From Thermosynechococcus sp. NK55a (lineage in GTDB: Bacteria > Cyanobacteriota > Cyanobacteriia > Thermosynechococcales > Thermosynechococcaceae): DNA of 64,000 nt. Below are positions 36,861 through 45,719 of the stretch, in pieces. The DNA lies in contig NC_023033.1 of the NCBI RefSeq assembly GCF_000505665.1, positions 434,001 through 498,000 of the forward strand, given 5' to 3'. The notes beneath the pieces are model-generated. The model ran no database searches and was not told where the DNA came from. It saw nothing but the letters and a program-made list of their open reading frames with translations. Both the position numbers and the translations under genes were made by a program. Within the stretch, counting starts at the first letter, position 1, and each line of letters opens with the position of its first letter.

Positions 36861-39032
36861 ATGCTTACCCCAGTGTCCTCGCTATGTCCTTACTGTGGTG
36901 TAGGCTGTGGCCTAGAGGCTGTGCCCCAAGGCAAGGGAGCCTACAAAATTCGTGGCGATCGCCAGCATCCCTCGTCCCAGGGCATGGTCTGTGTGAAGGG
37001 GGCAACTATTATGGAAGCCCTTGATCGCGATCGCTTGGCCTATCCCCTCTGGCGGGAGCGACTCGATCACCCCTTTACGGTGATTTCTTGGGATGAAGCC
37101 CTGACTCGCCTTGTGAAACGCCTCCAGGGGGTGCGCTGTGAACAGGGAGCCGATGCGATTTGTATGTACGGTTCGGGGCAATTTCAAACCGAGGACTACT
37201 ACGTGGCACAAAAACTCCTGAAGGGGTGCCTCGGCACCAACAACTTCGATGCTAACTCCCGACTGTGTATGTCCTCGGCGGTCTCAGCCTACACAGCCAG
37301 CTTCGGCGCAGATGGTCCCCCCTGCTGCTACGACGATTTGGAGGCCACCGACTGTGCCTTTCTCATTGGCACCAATACCGCTGAGTGCCACCCCATCGTC
37401 TTTAACCGCCTGCGCAATCACCACAAGCGAGATGCGGGCGTCAAGCTGATTGTGGTCGACCCACGGCGGACCCCCACAGCGGAAGTCGCGGATCTCCACC
37501 TGGCCATCCGCCCAGGCACAGATATTGATTTGCTCCACGGCATTGGTCATCTGCTGCTGGAATGGGGACACGTAGATGCCCAGTTCATTGAAGAGTGTAC
37601 CGAAGGTTTTGCCGACTATGTGAAGCTCCTGGCGGCCTACCCGCCGCACTGGGTGGCAGAACGCTGTGGCATTGCTCAAGGCGATCTAGAGCAGGCGGCT
37701 CGCTATTGGGGTCACGCCCAAGCGGTGCTTTCCCTTTGGTCAATGGGCATTAACCAATCCGCTGAAGGAACAGCTAAAGCTCGCTGTCTGATTAACCTGC
37801 ACCTGCTGACGGGGCAAATGGGTCGCCCGGGGAGCGGACCCTTTTCACTGACAGGGCAACCCAACGCCATGGGGGGACGCGAAGCCGGCGGTTTGAGCCA
37901 TTTGTTGCCCGGCTATCGCCAAGTCACCAATCCCCAGCATCGCCAAGAGGTGGAGGATTTTTGGGGACTACCGCGGGGGCAACTTAGCGATCGCCCTGGT
38001 CGCACCGCATGGCAAATTGTGGAAGGCTTAGAACGAGGAGAGGTTGGCTTATTGTGGATTGCTGCCACGAATCCTGCGGTCAGTTTTCCCCATTTAGAGC
38101 GCGCCAAGGCAGCCTTTCTCAAATCTCCCTTTACTGTCTATCAGGATGCCTACTTTCCCACTGAAACGGCGGCCTATGCGCATCTGATTTTGCCTGCAGC
38201 TCAATGGAGCGAGAAAACGGGTGTCATGACCAACTCCGAACGTCGCGTTACCCTTTCCCCCGCCTTTCGCTCGCCCCCCGCTCTTGCTCGACCCGACTGG
38301 GAAATTTTTGCTGAGGTGGGTCGCCGCTTGGGGTACGAACGTCTCTTTCCCTTTGCCACTGCCGCTGACGTCTATGCTGAATTTGTCCAACTTACTGCCG
38401 GTCGTCCCTGCGATCAATCGGGTCTGAGCCACGAGCGCCTCGCCCGTTTAGGGCCCTTGCAGTGGCCCTGTCCTGTGGGGATGAGCGATGAAGAAGCTCG
38501 CAAACCCAAGCGCCTCTATACAGACCGGCGATTTCACACCGCCAATCAACGGGCAGTCTTTTGCCTTGCCCACAGTCAAGGCGTAGCTGAACCCACCGAC
38601 AAAGTCTATAGATTTACCCTGACCACTGGTCGTCTTTATGGCCACTGGCACACCCAAACCCGCACCGGTCGCATCCCCAAAATTCAAAAAATGCACCCCA
38701 ATCCCTTTGTGGAAATGCACCCCGAAGATGCCGCCACCTTAGACCTCAAGGAGGGGGATTGGGTAGAAGTGCGATCGCGCCGCGGTCAAGTATGCCTACC
38801 CGTAACCATAACCGAAGCCATTCGTCCGGGGACGCTTTTTGTGCCCATGCACTGGGGCTTTCTCTTTGCCAAGAGTGGTGAGGTCAACCAACTTACTCAC
38901 CCAATTGCCTGTCCAGTCTCACAGCAGCCAGAACTCAAAGCCTGTGCCGTGCAGGTGTTGCCCGTAAAATTGCAGCAGAGCCCCCATATCTCCCTGGTGC
39001 AGGAAAATGGAATTGCCCTTGAGCAGTCGTAG
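36861..39032 (+). CDS. narB: ferredoxin-dependent assimilatory nitrate reductase NarB
   Basis: Reduces nitrate to nitrite with ferredoxin electrons; carries a 4Fe-4S cluster and a bis-molybdopterin-guanine-dinucleotide Mo centre. The 723-residue protein has the cluster ligands Cys9, Cys12, Cys16 and Cys44 (CPYCGVGC and GMVCVKG). It also has [13 protein letters not shown] with the probable Mo-ligand Cys, [19 protein letters not shown] and a C-terminal molydopterin-dinucleotide-binding domain ([20 protein letters not shown]). There are no FAD or NAD domains and no signal peptide, so it is cytoplasmic. The Mo cofactor genes needed to fill it lie 3 kb away on the other strand. Confidence 0.97.
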   Translation: MLTPVSSLCPYCGVGCGLEAVPQGKGAYKIRGDRQHPSSQGMVCVKGATIMEALDRDRLAYPLWRERLDHPFTVISWDEALTRLVKRLQGVRCEQGADAICMYGSGQFQTEDYYVAQKLLKGCLGTNNFDANSRLCMSSAVSAYTASFGADGPPCCYDDLEATDCAFLIGTNTAECHPIVFNRLRNHHKRDAGVKLIVVDPRRTPTAEVADLHLAIRPGTDIDLLHGIGHLLLEWGHVDAQFIEECTEGFADYVKLLAAYPPHWVAERCGIAQGDLEQAARYWGHAQAVLSLWSMGINQSAEGTAKARCLINLHLLTGQMGRPGSGPFSLTGQPNAMGGREAGGLSHLLPGYRQVTNPQHRQEVEDFWGLPRGQLSDRPGRTAWQIVEGLERGEVGLLWIAATNPAVSFPHLERAKAAFLKSPFTVYQDAYFPTETAAYAHLILPAAQWSEKTGVMTNSERRVTLSPAFRSPPALARPDWEIFAEVGRRLGYERLFPFATAADVYAEFVQLTAGRPCDQSGLSHERLARLGPLQWPCPVGMSDEEARKPKRLYTDRRFHTANQRAVFCLAHSQGVAEPTDKVYRFTLTTGRLYGHWHTQTRTGRIPKIQKMHPNPFVEMHPEDAATLDLKEGDWVEVRSRRGQVCLPVTITEAIRPGTLFVPMHWGFLFAKSGEVNQLTHPIACPVSQQPELKACAVQVLPVKLQQSPHISLVQENGIALEQS

Positions 39033-39065
39033 AATCTAATTCTTTGTGGAGAGCTGTGGTTATCG

Positions 39066-39521
39066 ATGTCTTACTTCTTTGATTTTGAAGCTGAATTTGC
39101 ATCTTCATTGCGCTGTATACCCATGATTGTCCGCTACAAACTGGATATGTGTGGGGTTAAGCTCAAGTTGCTCCACTGGTTGCAACTCTCCCACAAGCAG
39201 CGACAATGGCTAGTGGTGACCCCCTGCGATACCCCTGAAGATCAGGCAAACTATCGCCAGCAACTGCGAGATTGGGTGACCAAAAATCATGGCAGTCCCC
39301 CCAGTGACTTAGAAATTTCTCAGCCCTACCCTTGGAATATCACCACTAAACTGCCAGAGGTAATTCAACAACAACTGACGAAGGTACCCCACCATGGCCT
39401 GACGGTAGAAAAATGGGCGGCCTTGACGCCTCTGCAACGCTTTGCTCTCCTTAAACTCAGCCAGCCGGGTCATGAAAATCGCAATTTTTGGCCAGCGTTA
39501 CAGGAATTTGGTCTGGTCTGA
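39066..39521 (+). CDS. narM: nitrate reductase-associated protein NarM
   Basis: A 151-residue protein matching cyanobacterial NarM, which is required for NarB activity though its biochemical step is unsettled. It begins MSYFFDFEAEFASSLRCIPM and continues with VRYKLDMCGVKLKLLHWLQL, the characteristic opening, then a conserved C-terminal helix pair (LQRFALLKLSQPGHENRNFW). Conserved Cys lie in SLRCIPM and LDMCGVKL. It is 33 bp after narB and probably ends the nirA operon. No intrinsic terminator is obvious in the 117 bp before the convergent TrpD-like gene. Confidence 0.9.
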   Translation: MSYFFDFEAEFASSLRCIPMIVRYKLDMCGVKLKLLHWLQLSHKQRQWLVVTPCDTPEDQANYRQQLRDWVTKNHGSPPSDLEISQPYPWNITTKLPEVIQQQLTKVPHHGLTVEKWAALTPLQRFALLKLSQPGHENRNFWPALQEFGLV

Positions 39522-39638
39522 GGTCTTGGCAAAGTTGCAGTCAGACTGTTTCAGGAAACTATCGGAGCACAGGAGTAAGTCAGGACCCAAGGATGACGCT
39601 GATGAGTTGGAGTTCAAGCATCGTCAATTGGCGGATCC

Positions 39639-40691
39639 CTAGAATTTTTCCAAGGTAGTTTGCAACCGATGCAACTGTTGAGCTACAGCACCACTGCAGA
39701 GCAATTCACTGCTTAGCGCTATTCCCTCATCCAGACTATTGGCTTTGCCCCCCTGCCACAGGTAAAAGCCACTATTCCAGAGGACAGAGGTGGTCAGGGG
39801 CTGCTCCTCTGGCTCTAAAACAGCAGCCATCATCTGGGCAGCGGTTGTTGTGTTCTTTGGCCATGGGACATTCCTGCCGGCCATCCTGTAGTCTTGGGGA
39901 TGTAGATGCAAGCGCTGCCAAGGGTTATCGCCCTTACGAGCAAGGCCAATAATTGCGGTCCGTTCACGGGGCAAATCACAACTGCCTTCAAGGCCTTTGA
40001 CGGTGGTAAATTCCTGAATGCCGTGGAGGTGGAGGGCATCGCGCATGATTGTTTCAGTTGGTGGATGGACAAACCCTGCCACGAGGTGGCTTTGACCTTG
40101 GTAGGGATTCCAGATTAATTCCAGTGTGGCAATCGGGGGGCGTTTACCAATTTGCTCACGGTAGGGGACTAGTCCTTGGGCAGCAGGAAAGTGTCGCGGC
40201 AGGTAGACAAAGCCTAAGTTGGTTTGCGCTAGGCAATGGGCAACTTGCCCTAGGGTAAGTGTCGACCAGTCCACCCCTAGGCATTGCCATAGCGTCAGCA
40301 GGGGAGTTCCCTCCTTCGTGGGCATGCGATCGCCCCCATGTTGGAGTACTGGTATTCCAGCGGCGGCCAGAACCAGTGCTGTCAAGGGGCTGAGCGGAAA
40401 GGTGCGATCGCGACCATCATAGGGCTGACTCAGGATCATGACAGGGCTACTGGTCTCAACGGCAGGAATCTTGGGACCCAGCTTGTTGTATGTGTCGAGC
40501 ATTCCCGCCATCTCTTCTGGGGTGGGTCGCTTAATCCGATGGGCAATGAGAAACGCCCCAATTTGGGCAGGGGTTGCCACTTGCTCCAGCATCAGTTGCA
40601 AAGCTAAGGCTGCCTCAGTGCGGGTTAGGTCTTTATGGGTATGGGCGCCACTGCCAACTTTTTTTAGCAAATCACGAAAGACAAGACTCAT
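39639..40691 (-). CDS. TrpD-like (anthranilate phosphoribosyltransferase family) protein with altered active site
   Basis: A 350-residue protein with the TrpD/TrpD2 fold: N-terminal helical domain (about 1-75; ALQLMLEQVATPAQIGAFLIAHRIK without its tail is typical) and a phosphoribosyltransferase-like domain. The PRPP loop GTGGD of TrpD is replaced by SQPYDGRDR (88-96), the KHGNR/SSKSG segment by HGGDRMPTKEG (118-128), and the acidic metal motif is missing near VKGLEGSCD (231-239). It is therefore unlikely to make phosphoribosyl-anthranilate. It overlaps the 3' end of ntcB by 20 bp, so translation is coupled to a nitrogen regulator. E. coli YbiB, a TrpD2 protein, binds nucleic acid, one possible analogy. 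Confidence 0.85.
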   Translation of the reverse strand: MSLVFRDLLKKVGSGAHTHKDLTRTEAALALQLMLEQVATPAQIGAFLIAHRIKRPTPEEMAGMLDTYNKLGPKIPAVETSSPVMILSQPYDGRDRTFPLSPLTALVLAAAGIPVLQHGGDRMPTKEGTPLLTLWQCLGVDWSTLTLGQVAHCLAQTNLGFVYLPRHFPAAQGLVPYREQIGKRPPIATLELIWNPYQGQSHLVAGFVHPPTETIMRDALHLHGIQEFTTVKGLEGSCDLPRERTAIIGLARKGDNPWQRLHLHPQDYRMAGRNVPWPKNTTTAAQMMAAVLEPEEQPLTTSVLWNSGFYLWQGGKANSLDEGIALSSELLCSGAVAQQLHRLQTTLEKF

Positions 40692-41583
40692 GGGCAGCCT
40701 GCTCGCGGATCAATTTGAGCAATTGGGCAACAGGGGGTAAGGTCAGGCGATCGCGGGTGGTAATGGCCAACACTTGCCGCGGCGGTGGGGGTGCCGCCAA
40801 ATCACGAATCACTAGGGTGGGATCCTCGAGAGCTTCCTGGAGAGCTGAGCGCGGTAGCAAAGCCACCATTTCACTTTCGCGAATCACTGCAATAAAAGCC
40901 TCAGGAGTGTTGAGTTCTAGGGCAGGTTGCCAAGACAGGCCTCGACGGCTAAATTCTTCGTTCACTAAGCGGCGCATGCCATAGCCGTCTTTGAACACTA
41001 CATGGGGAAAAGTGGCCAATAGTTGCCATGGCAAGGTTTCGTTAACCGCGAGGGGGTGTTCAGCAGCCATTAGCACTTGCACTGGCTCACTGTAGAGGAG
41101 TTCAACTACCCACTCAGACTGTTTTAAAAGGTGGCGATCGCCCATGACAATGGCTAAATCCACTAGTCCGTCTTGGAGAACCTTGAGGGCGCGATCGCTC
41201 CCCAGGGCTGTTACTCGCAACTGCATTTTGGGAAACGCTTGGCAAAACGCTGGTAACAGTCCGGGCAAAAAGTAGCGGCAAATGGAGTGAATAGCAGCAA
41301 TGCAGAGTTCCTGCTGCTGGCCATTTTGCATGGCTTTGAGTTCAGCATTGGCTGCCCGCCACTCTTGGCAAATGCGCTGAGCGCGGTGCAAAAAGAGATC
41401 TCCTGCCACTGTCAATTTGACTGGGTTCGAGCGGTGCAAGAGTTGCATCCCAAAACATTGTTCTAAGGCCTGAATTTGCCGACTAATTGTTGGCTGTGTC
41501 ACTCCACACCGTCGCGCTGCCGCCTGAAAGCTTCCTGTTTCAGCAATAGCCAAAAAGGATTGCAACTGATCCAGTCGCAACAT
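40672..41583 (-). CDS. ntcB: LysR-family nitrogen assimilation regulator NtcB
   Basis: A 303-residue LysR-type activator. The winged helix-turn-helix occupies about 1-60 (MLRLDQLQSFLAIAETGSF, GVTQPTISRQIQALEQ) and the effector-binding domain about 90-300. Its place between the nitrate operon and the Mo-cofactor genes, and its sequence, identify it as NtcB, which boosts nirA-operon expression when nitrite is present. Its own promoter carries an NtcA box (41645-41658) at the same spacing as that of nirA. The TrpD-like gene overlaps its 3' end. The LysR dyad near 29994 is its likely target. Confidence 0.88.
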   Translation of the reverse strand: MLRLDQLQSFLAIAETGSFQAAARRCGVTQPTISRQIQALEQCFGMQLLHRSNPVKLTVAGDLFLHRAQRICQEWRAANAELKAMQNGQQQELCIAAIHSICRYFLPGLLPAFCQAFPKMQLRVTALGSDRALKVLQDGLVDLAIVMGDRHLLKQSEWVVELLYSEPVQVLMAAEHPLAVNETLPWQLLATFPHVVFKDGYGMRRLVNEEFSRRGLSWQPALELNTPEAFIAVIRESEMVALLPRSALQEALEDPTLVIRDLAAPPPPRQVLAITTRDRLTLPPVAQLLKLIREQAAHESCLS

Positions 41584-41616
41584 TCCCTCTGTGCCTCAAT
41601 GGTTTAACCGCTCCCA

Positions 41617-41658
41617 ATGCTATGCGATTCCTACATAGCAAAGGGTATTCAGTGATAC
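41617..41658 (-). promoter_or_regulatory. NtcA-activated promoter of ntcB
   Basis: GTATTCAGTGATAC (41645-41658) is a perfect GTA-N8-TAC box. On the minus strand TAGCAT (41617-41622) fits the TAN3T -10. The centre-to-centre distance is 32 bp, identical to the nirA promoter, so the start should be near 41610, about 27 nt before the ntcB ATG. The box also contains the GATAC half-site seen in the LysR dyad at nirA, so NtcB autocontrol is conceivable. Confidence 0.75.
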
Positions 41659-41735
41659 AGCTTTGGAAAATTCTCGATTCTGTGTGGCACATCAACCTTC
41701 GGACGGGATAAGGATAACCTGAGATTTCCTCACTG

Positions 41736-41755
41736 TTTATGTTTATTTATGTTTA
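41736..41755 (+). repeat. tandem decamer TTTATGTTTA x2
   Basis: Two perfect 10-bp copies followed by a partial third (TTT) lie in the AT-rich gap between moaE and the ntcB promoter. Probably slippage; no function is evident. Confidence 0.55.
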
Positions 41756-41797
41756 TTTGCTGCTGCCATGGGAATGACTTTTCCCGTTAAAGAGGAT

Positions 41798-42244
41798 TTA
41801 AAGAGCACTGGAATGGCAATGGTTACGACAAGATACCCAAACCGCTGGCTCATCTAAATAGTATTCCTTTTTCCAAATGGGCAGGCGGTGTTTGATTTCA
41901 TCAATGATGTAGGCCGCACCAGCAAAGGCTTGTTTGCGATGAGGTGCCGTTACCCCTACCCAGACAGCAATCTCGCCAAGAGTAAGTCTTCCATAGCGAT
42001 GGCAGGCGATCGCCCCCAGCAAGTCAAATTTCTCAATGGCTTCTGCTAGAACTTGGTCCCCTTCCTTGAGGGCCAAGGCGGGATAGACCTCATATTCTAG
42101 GGCAGTGACGATCTTGCCGTGATTGTGATTGCGTACCCAGCCCTCAAAGCTAACAAAGGCACCGGCCCTCAAGCTGGCAAGGGGCTGCCACAGCTGGGCT
42201 GGCTCTAGGGGTGTATTAGTTAGAGAAAACTGCTGAATCACCAT
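41798..42244 (-). CDS. moaE: molybdopterin synthase catalytic subunit MoaE
   Basis: The large subunit of molybdopterin synthase, which uses the MoaD thiocarboxylate to insert the dithiolene sulphurs into precursor Z (cPMP). The 148 residues show GAFVSFEGWVRNHNHGKIV, LEYEVYPALA, CHRYGRLTLGEIAVWVGVTA, HRKQAFAGAAYIIDEIK and the active-site Lys region LPIWKKEYY. It is the last gene of the Mo-cofactor array, 7 bp after moaD. It has a somewhat Cys/His-rich tail (SCRNHCHSSAL). The product serves NarB. Confidence 0.95.
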   Translation of the reverse strand: MVIQQFSLTNTPLEPAQLWQPLASLRAGAFVSFEGWVRNHNHGKIVTALEYEVYPALALKEGDQVLAEAIEKFDLLGAIACHRYGRLTLGEIAVWVGVTAPHRKQAFAGAAYIIDEIKHRLPIWKKEYYLDEPAVWVSCRNHCHSSAL

Positions 42245-42251
42245 CGGTTAG

Positions 42252-42515
42252 TTAACCCCCAGCAACGGGGGGAATAAAGACGACCTCATCTCCAGCTCGT
42301 AGGGGTTGATCCAGTGCCACAAACGTATCATTAGCCGCAACCTTAATCTGAGCCAGATCAAGGGTAAACCCGTACTGGGTCTTTAGTTCTTGGTATAGCT
42401 CACCATAGGTTTGGGCAGTGGTCACTCGCTCCTCCTGTTCCCGTGCGCTTTGCTCCCGCAGCTGGGCAAAGTAGCGCAAGTAAATTGTTCTAGGTGTTTT
42501 AGGGGCGTCGGACAT
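42252..42515 (-). CDS. moaD: molybdopterin synthase sulphur carrier subunit MoaD
   Basis: An 87-residue ubiquitin-fold sulphur carrier. The frame opens at 42530 (TTG), but ATG 42515 gives MSDAPKTPRTIYLRYFAQLR and normal length; it overlaps the moaC/mobA stop by 17 bp. The core ends DEVVFIPPVAGG, whose terminal Gly-Gly is adenylated by a MoeB-type enzyme and then thiocarboxylated. The middle segment (SAREQEERVTTAQTYGELYQ) is typical of MoaD. The only MoeB-like enzyme in the window is at 14-15 kb. Confidence 0.93.
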   Translation of the reverse strand: MSDAPKTPRTIYLRYFAQLREQSAREQEERVTTAQTYGELYQELKTQYGFTLDLAQIKVAANDTFVALDQPLRAGDEVVFIPPVAGG

Positions 42516-43557
42516 GGTGTAGAGCTTCAAGATACTCTTCGGGGGTGTTGATGTTGGCAGTAATCGTCGGCTGAGGTGGGGTGATGCACTGGCAGGGCGA
42601 TCGCTGGAGAATTTTCACAGGGCAGTAGATCTCCTCTGCATAGGCAGCTTCAAACACTGGCAGAGCTTGGGGGGTATAAATCGCACACAGTGGCTCTGGG
42701 AAGCCCTCTTGGGGATGGTGATAGCAAGTGGCCACCACATCTTCGCGGTAGTGGTGCAGTAGGGGAGCAAGGGTTTCCGCGGTCAAATAGGGTAAGTCAC
42801 AGGCCACCACGAACCAGTTCACTTCGGGATAGGCGCGCAAGGCAGTTAAGAGACCGGCAATTGGCCCAATCTGGGGAAGGGTGTCTGGGAGAGTGGGCAG
42901 ATCAGCAAGGGGCGTTCCCTGCCATTGATTGGTTCGGGCTGAAAGAAAAACCTGTTCACAGTATTGTGCCAACAAGTTGTAGAGGTATTGGGCATGGGGT
43001 TGGCCGTAATAGTCAAGAAGAGCTTTATCCTGTCCCATGCGCTGACTTTGGCCGCCGGTGAGCACAAGACCAAAGAGGGGATATTGACCTAGGGTTTTCT
43101 TGCCACCACTTTTGGCCAGAAGGCGCACCTCCCGAATCCCAATTTGGGGACTGAGGGCTTTGCACATGTCATAAATTGTTAGGGCTGCAATCGTCACTCC
43201 ATGCAGACTTTCCATTTCCACCCCGGTGCGATCGCGGGTTTTGACTTCACAGCGCAGGCGAATCCGAAGGCCACTCTCCAGGGAGTCAATGTGGGTTTCA
43301 AAACGACAGCTGGTAATGGGTAGCGGGTGGCAAAAGGGAATGGCTGCGGCGGTACGTTTCACCGCCATTGTGCCGGCAATAATTGCCGTTTGCAGCACCG
43401 GCCCTTTTTTCAGGAAGAGCTCCTCCCCTTCCCTATAGGCCTGAAAGACAGGCGGCAATTCAACGAGGGCTTCTGCCACCGCCCGGCGATCGCTTACCGA
43501 TTTCTCGCTAATATCCACCATCTGAGGTTGCTGGTTCTCATTGATGTGGGAGAGCAT
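42499..43557 (-). CDS. moaC-mobA: MoaC-MobA fusion: cPMP synthase and Mo-cofactor guanylyltransferase
   Basis: One 352-residue frame carries two Mo-cofactor enzymes. Residues 1-157 are MoaC, which with MoaA makes cyclic pyranopterin phosphate from GTP: MVDISEKSVSDRRAVAEA, FCHPLPI (75-81), MESLHGVTIAALTIYDMCKA. Residues about 160-352 are MobA, which attaches GMP to form the guanine dinucleotide cofactor used by NarB: LTGGQSQRMGQDKA at 166-179, GPIAGLLTAL, ACDLPYLT. ATG 43557 is preceded by GGAGG. It lies 4 bp after moaA. The two steps are not consecutive, so the fusion may serve expression balance rather than channelling. Confidence 0.93.
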   Translation of the reverse strand: MLSHINENQQPQMVDISEKSVSDRRAVAEALVELPPVFQAYREGEELFLKKGPVLQTAIIAGTMAVKRTAAAIPFCHPLPITSCRFETHIDSLESGLRIRLRCEVKTRDRTGVEMESLHGVTIAALTIYDMCKALSPQIGIREVRLLAKSGGKKTLGQYPLFGLVLTGGQSQRMGQDKALLDYYGQPHAQYLYNLLAQYCEQVFLSARTNQWQGTPLADLPTLPDTLPQIGPIAGLLTALRAYPEVNWFVVACDLPYLTAETLAPLLHHYREDVVATCYHHPQEGFPEPLCAIYTPQALPVFEAAYAEEIYCPVKILQRSPCQCITPPQPTITANINTPEEYLEALHHVRRP

Positions 43558-43561
43558 TCTC

Positions 43562-44527
43562 TTAGCCTCCAATTTGGTGCATCGCATGGTGAACTTCTGC
43601 GCTGCGCAGGCTGGGTTTCATTCCTAACACTTGCCCATAGGCAGCATAGCGTTCAGCTTTGCTCAAGCCCCGCAGGGAAACCCCCGCTTCTTTAAATAGA
43701 CACGCCCTTAAGACACCATCTGCCGACAATCGCCAGCGAGAGCAGTGGCCACAAAAGGGCTGCGATTCTGAAGCAATGAAGCCAATCTGAGCCCCACAGG
43801 CGGTCTCAAAGTTAAACGAGGTGGAATCTTGAGGACGAGGGACAGGACGCAAATCGTAGTACTGGCGCAGGTGCTCAATCATGGTGGCGGCACTAACAAA
43901 GCGATCACTCCCCAAGTGGCAGGCATGGCCAATGCGCATCAGTTCCAAAAAACGCACCTCAACCCCTAAGGCTTTGGCGTACTCCACCATTGGCACCAAC
44001 TCGTGATCATTGACGCCCGCCATCACAACCATGTTTAGCTTGACTTGAAACCCTTGGTCAGCAGCGGTGGCAATTGCTTCCTTGACTGCTTCCAAATGGT
44101 GGCCATGGCTAATTGCTGCAAAGGTCTGGGGGTCTAAGCTATCAAGGCTAATATTTAAACGTCGTACACCATAGCGATCAAGCAGGGGCAAAAAGGGAAT
44201 AAGGCGAATGCCATTGGTGGTTAAGCGCAGTTCCGGTACACCCACTGCTACCAAAGCGGCCACAATCTCAGGAAACTCCGCTCGCAACAGTGGCTCGCCG
44301 CCTGTCAGCCGCACCGATTCAATCCCCAGTTCCACCAGTTCAGCTACAATCGTGGCATACTCAATTGGGGTGAGGTAGGTCTGGGTAGGCATGAAGGCTG
44401 CATCTAGGGGCATGCAGTAGGTACACCGCAAATTACAGCGATCCGTAACTGAGAGGCGTAACTTGCGAATTGAGCGCCCTTGGGTATCCCGCAGATGTTG
44501 TCTAGGAATGGCCCCGGTTACAACCAT
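43562..44527 (-). CDS. moaA: GTP 3',8-cyclase MoaA
   Basis: A radical SAM enzyme starting molybdopterin synthesis from GTP. ATG 44527 gives 321 residues; the frame is open to 44560 inside moeA. The N-terminal cluster is Cys31, Cys35, Cys38 (CNLRCTYC), the SAM-binding LTGGEPLLR is near 81-89, and the second, substrate-binding cluster is in the C-terminal CGHCSRWRLSADGVLRACLF. The protein ends MHQIGG, and the terminal Gly-Gly is a conserved MoaA feature that enters the active site. It lies 5 bp after moeA and 4 bp before moaC/mobA. The clusters need low oxygen or protection. Confidence 0.95.
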   Translation of the reverse strand: MVVTGAIPRQHLRDTQGRSIRKLRLSVTDRCNLRCTYCMPLDAAFMPTQTYLTPIEYATIVAELVELGIESVRLTGGEPLLRAEFPEIVAALVAVGVPELRLTTNGIRLIPFLPLLDRYGVRRLNISLDSLDPQTFAAISHGHHLEAVKEAIATAADQGFQVKLNMVVMAGVNDHELVPMVEYAKALGVEVRFLELMRIGHACHLGSDRFVSAATMIEHLRQYYDLRPVPRPQDSTSFNFETACGAQIGFIASESQPFCGHCSRWRLSADGVLRACLFKEAGVSLRGLSKAERYAAYGQVLGMKPSLRSAEVHHAMHQIGG

Positions 44528-44532
44528 GACTC

Positions 44533-45708
44533 CTAACTCCACGGAAAATAGCGATAGCACTCGCCCGCGGCAAAGGCTTCTTGAGAGGCAGGCAGTTCTA
44601 AAAATCCATCGCTATCAGCCAAAACCAAAAAATCACCAGAATTTTGCATCGGCCGAGGGTGGGCAATCAGCTCAGCGGTTTTTGTAGTTTCTAGTTTAAC
44701 GGGTAAAAAGTAGGTTAAGGGTTTCTCAAAGTAGAAGGGAGCAGCCAAGCGGGCATAGAGGGGCGGAATGTCCAATAGATAGCGGTGTAAACATACCAAA
44801 CTGGAAACCGGGTTCCCCGGCAAACCAAATACGGCCGTTTGCTGGCGGTGATCCACGCCAAACCAGAGAGGCTTTCCAGGACGCTGGGCAACACCGTGGA
44901 TATACTGCTGGACACCTTGATTGCGCCAGAGTTGTGGCAGATAGTCAAACTTACCCTTGGAAACGCCACCGCAGTAAATCAGAAGGTCGTAGTCTTGGCT
45001 CGCTTGGCAATAGTGGGTTGCCAGTTGTACTGGATCATCGGGCAAATGGGTGATGCTGACTTGGGTATAGCCTTGGTGCTTGAGGGCGGCCATCAGAGCA
45101 TAGGCATTGGAGAGTCGCAGCTGATGGGGCTGGGGTGTTTCGTGGGGCGCAATCAGTTCATTGCCTGTAGCAATGATTTGGGTGCGGGGGGTGCGCTGAA
45201 CACACACTTCGGTCTGTCCCACAGAGGCAAGAATGCCCCACGCCGGACTGTGCAAAGGGGTACCAGCGGCCAAAACGGGTTGACCGGCAGCAGCATCACT
45301 GCCACAGCGGTGGACAAATTGATAGGACGACCACGCTGCCGCACGTAGGATATGGGCAACACCGTCGCGAATCTCTAGGGCTTCATAGGGAATCACCAGA
45401 TCACAGCCTTGGGGCAAGGCCGCACCGGTCATAACTTCAAAACAGGCTTGCGTATCCGTGAGTGTTGGCGGTACTTCACCCGCGGGAACCACCCCCAGAA
45501 TCGGAAAAGCACGCTGACCAGACTGATAGGCTGCCCAGTTAAGGGCAATGCCATCCACCATGATGCGGTCAATGGGCGGGTAGGGGCGATCGCTGGTAAT
45601 CGCTACCGCCAGTCTGCTGTACCAAGGCTCAGTCAAGGAAATGATCTCTGTGCCCCAAGCGGGCAAATGCTGCTGAATAAGGTCAACGGCTGTTTCAACG
45701 GAAATCAT
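44533..45708 (-). CDS. moeA: molybdopterin molybdotransferase MoeA
   Basis: Inserts molybdate into adenylated molybdopterin to give active Mo cofactor. 391 residues: domains I and II around about 60-140 (RIMVDGIALNWAAYQSG, EVMTGAALPQGCDLVIPYE), domain III with TGNELIAP (about 190) and CGGVSKGKFDYLPQL (about 240), FGLPGNPVSSLVCLHRYLL, and domain IV ending ECYRYFPWS. It lies 11 bp after ureF and 5 bp before moaA, within a single run of minus-strand genes. Confidence 0.94.
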   Translation of the reverse strand: MISVETAVDLIQQHLPAWGTEIISLTEPWYSRLAVAITSDRPYPPIDRIMVDGIALNWAAYQSGQRAFPILGVVPAGEVPPTLTDTQACFEVMTGAALPQGCDLVIPYEALEIRDGVAHILRAAAWSSYQFVHRCGSDAAAGQPVLAAGTPLHSPAWGILASVGQTEVCVQRTPRTQIIATGNELIAPHETPQPHQLRLSNAYALMAALKHQGYTQVSITHLPDDPVQLATHYCQASQDYDLLIYCGGVSKGKFDYLPQLWRNQGVQQYIHGVAQRPGKPLWFGVDHRQQTAVFGLPGNPVSSLVCLHRYLLDIPPLYARLAAPFYFEKPLTYFLPVKLETTKTAELIAHPRPMQNSGDFLVLADSDGFLELPASQEAFAAGECYRYFPWS

Positions 45709-45719
45709 GGGCTAGACAA

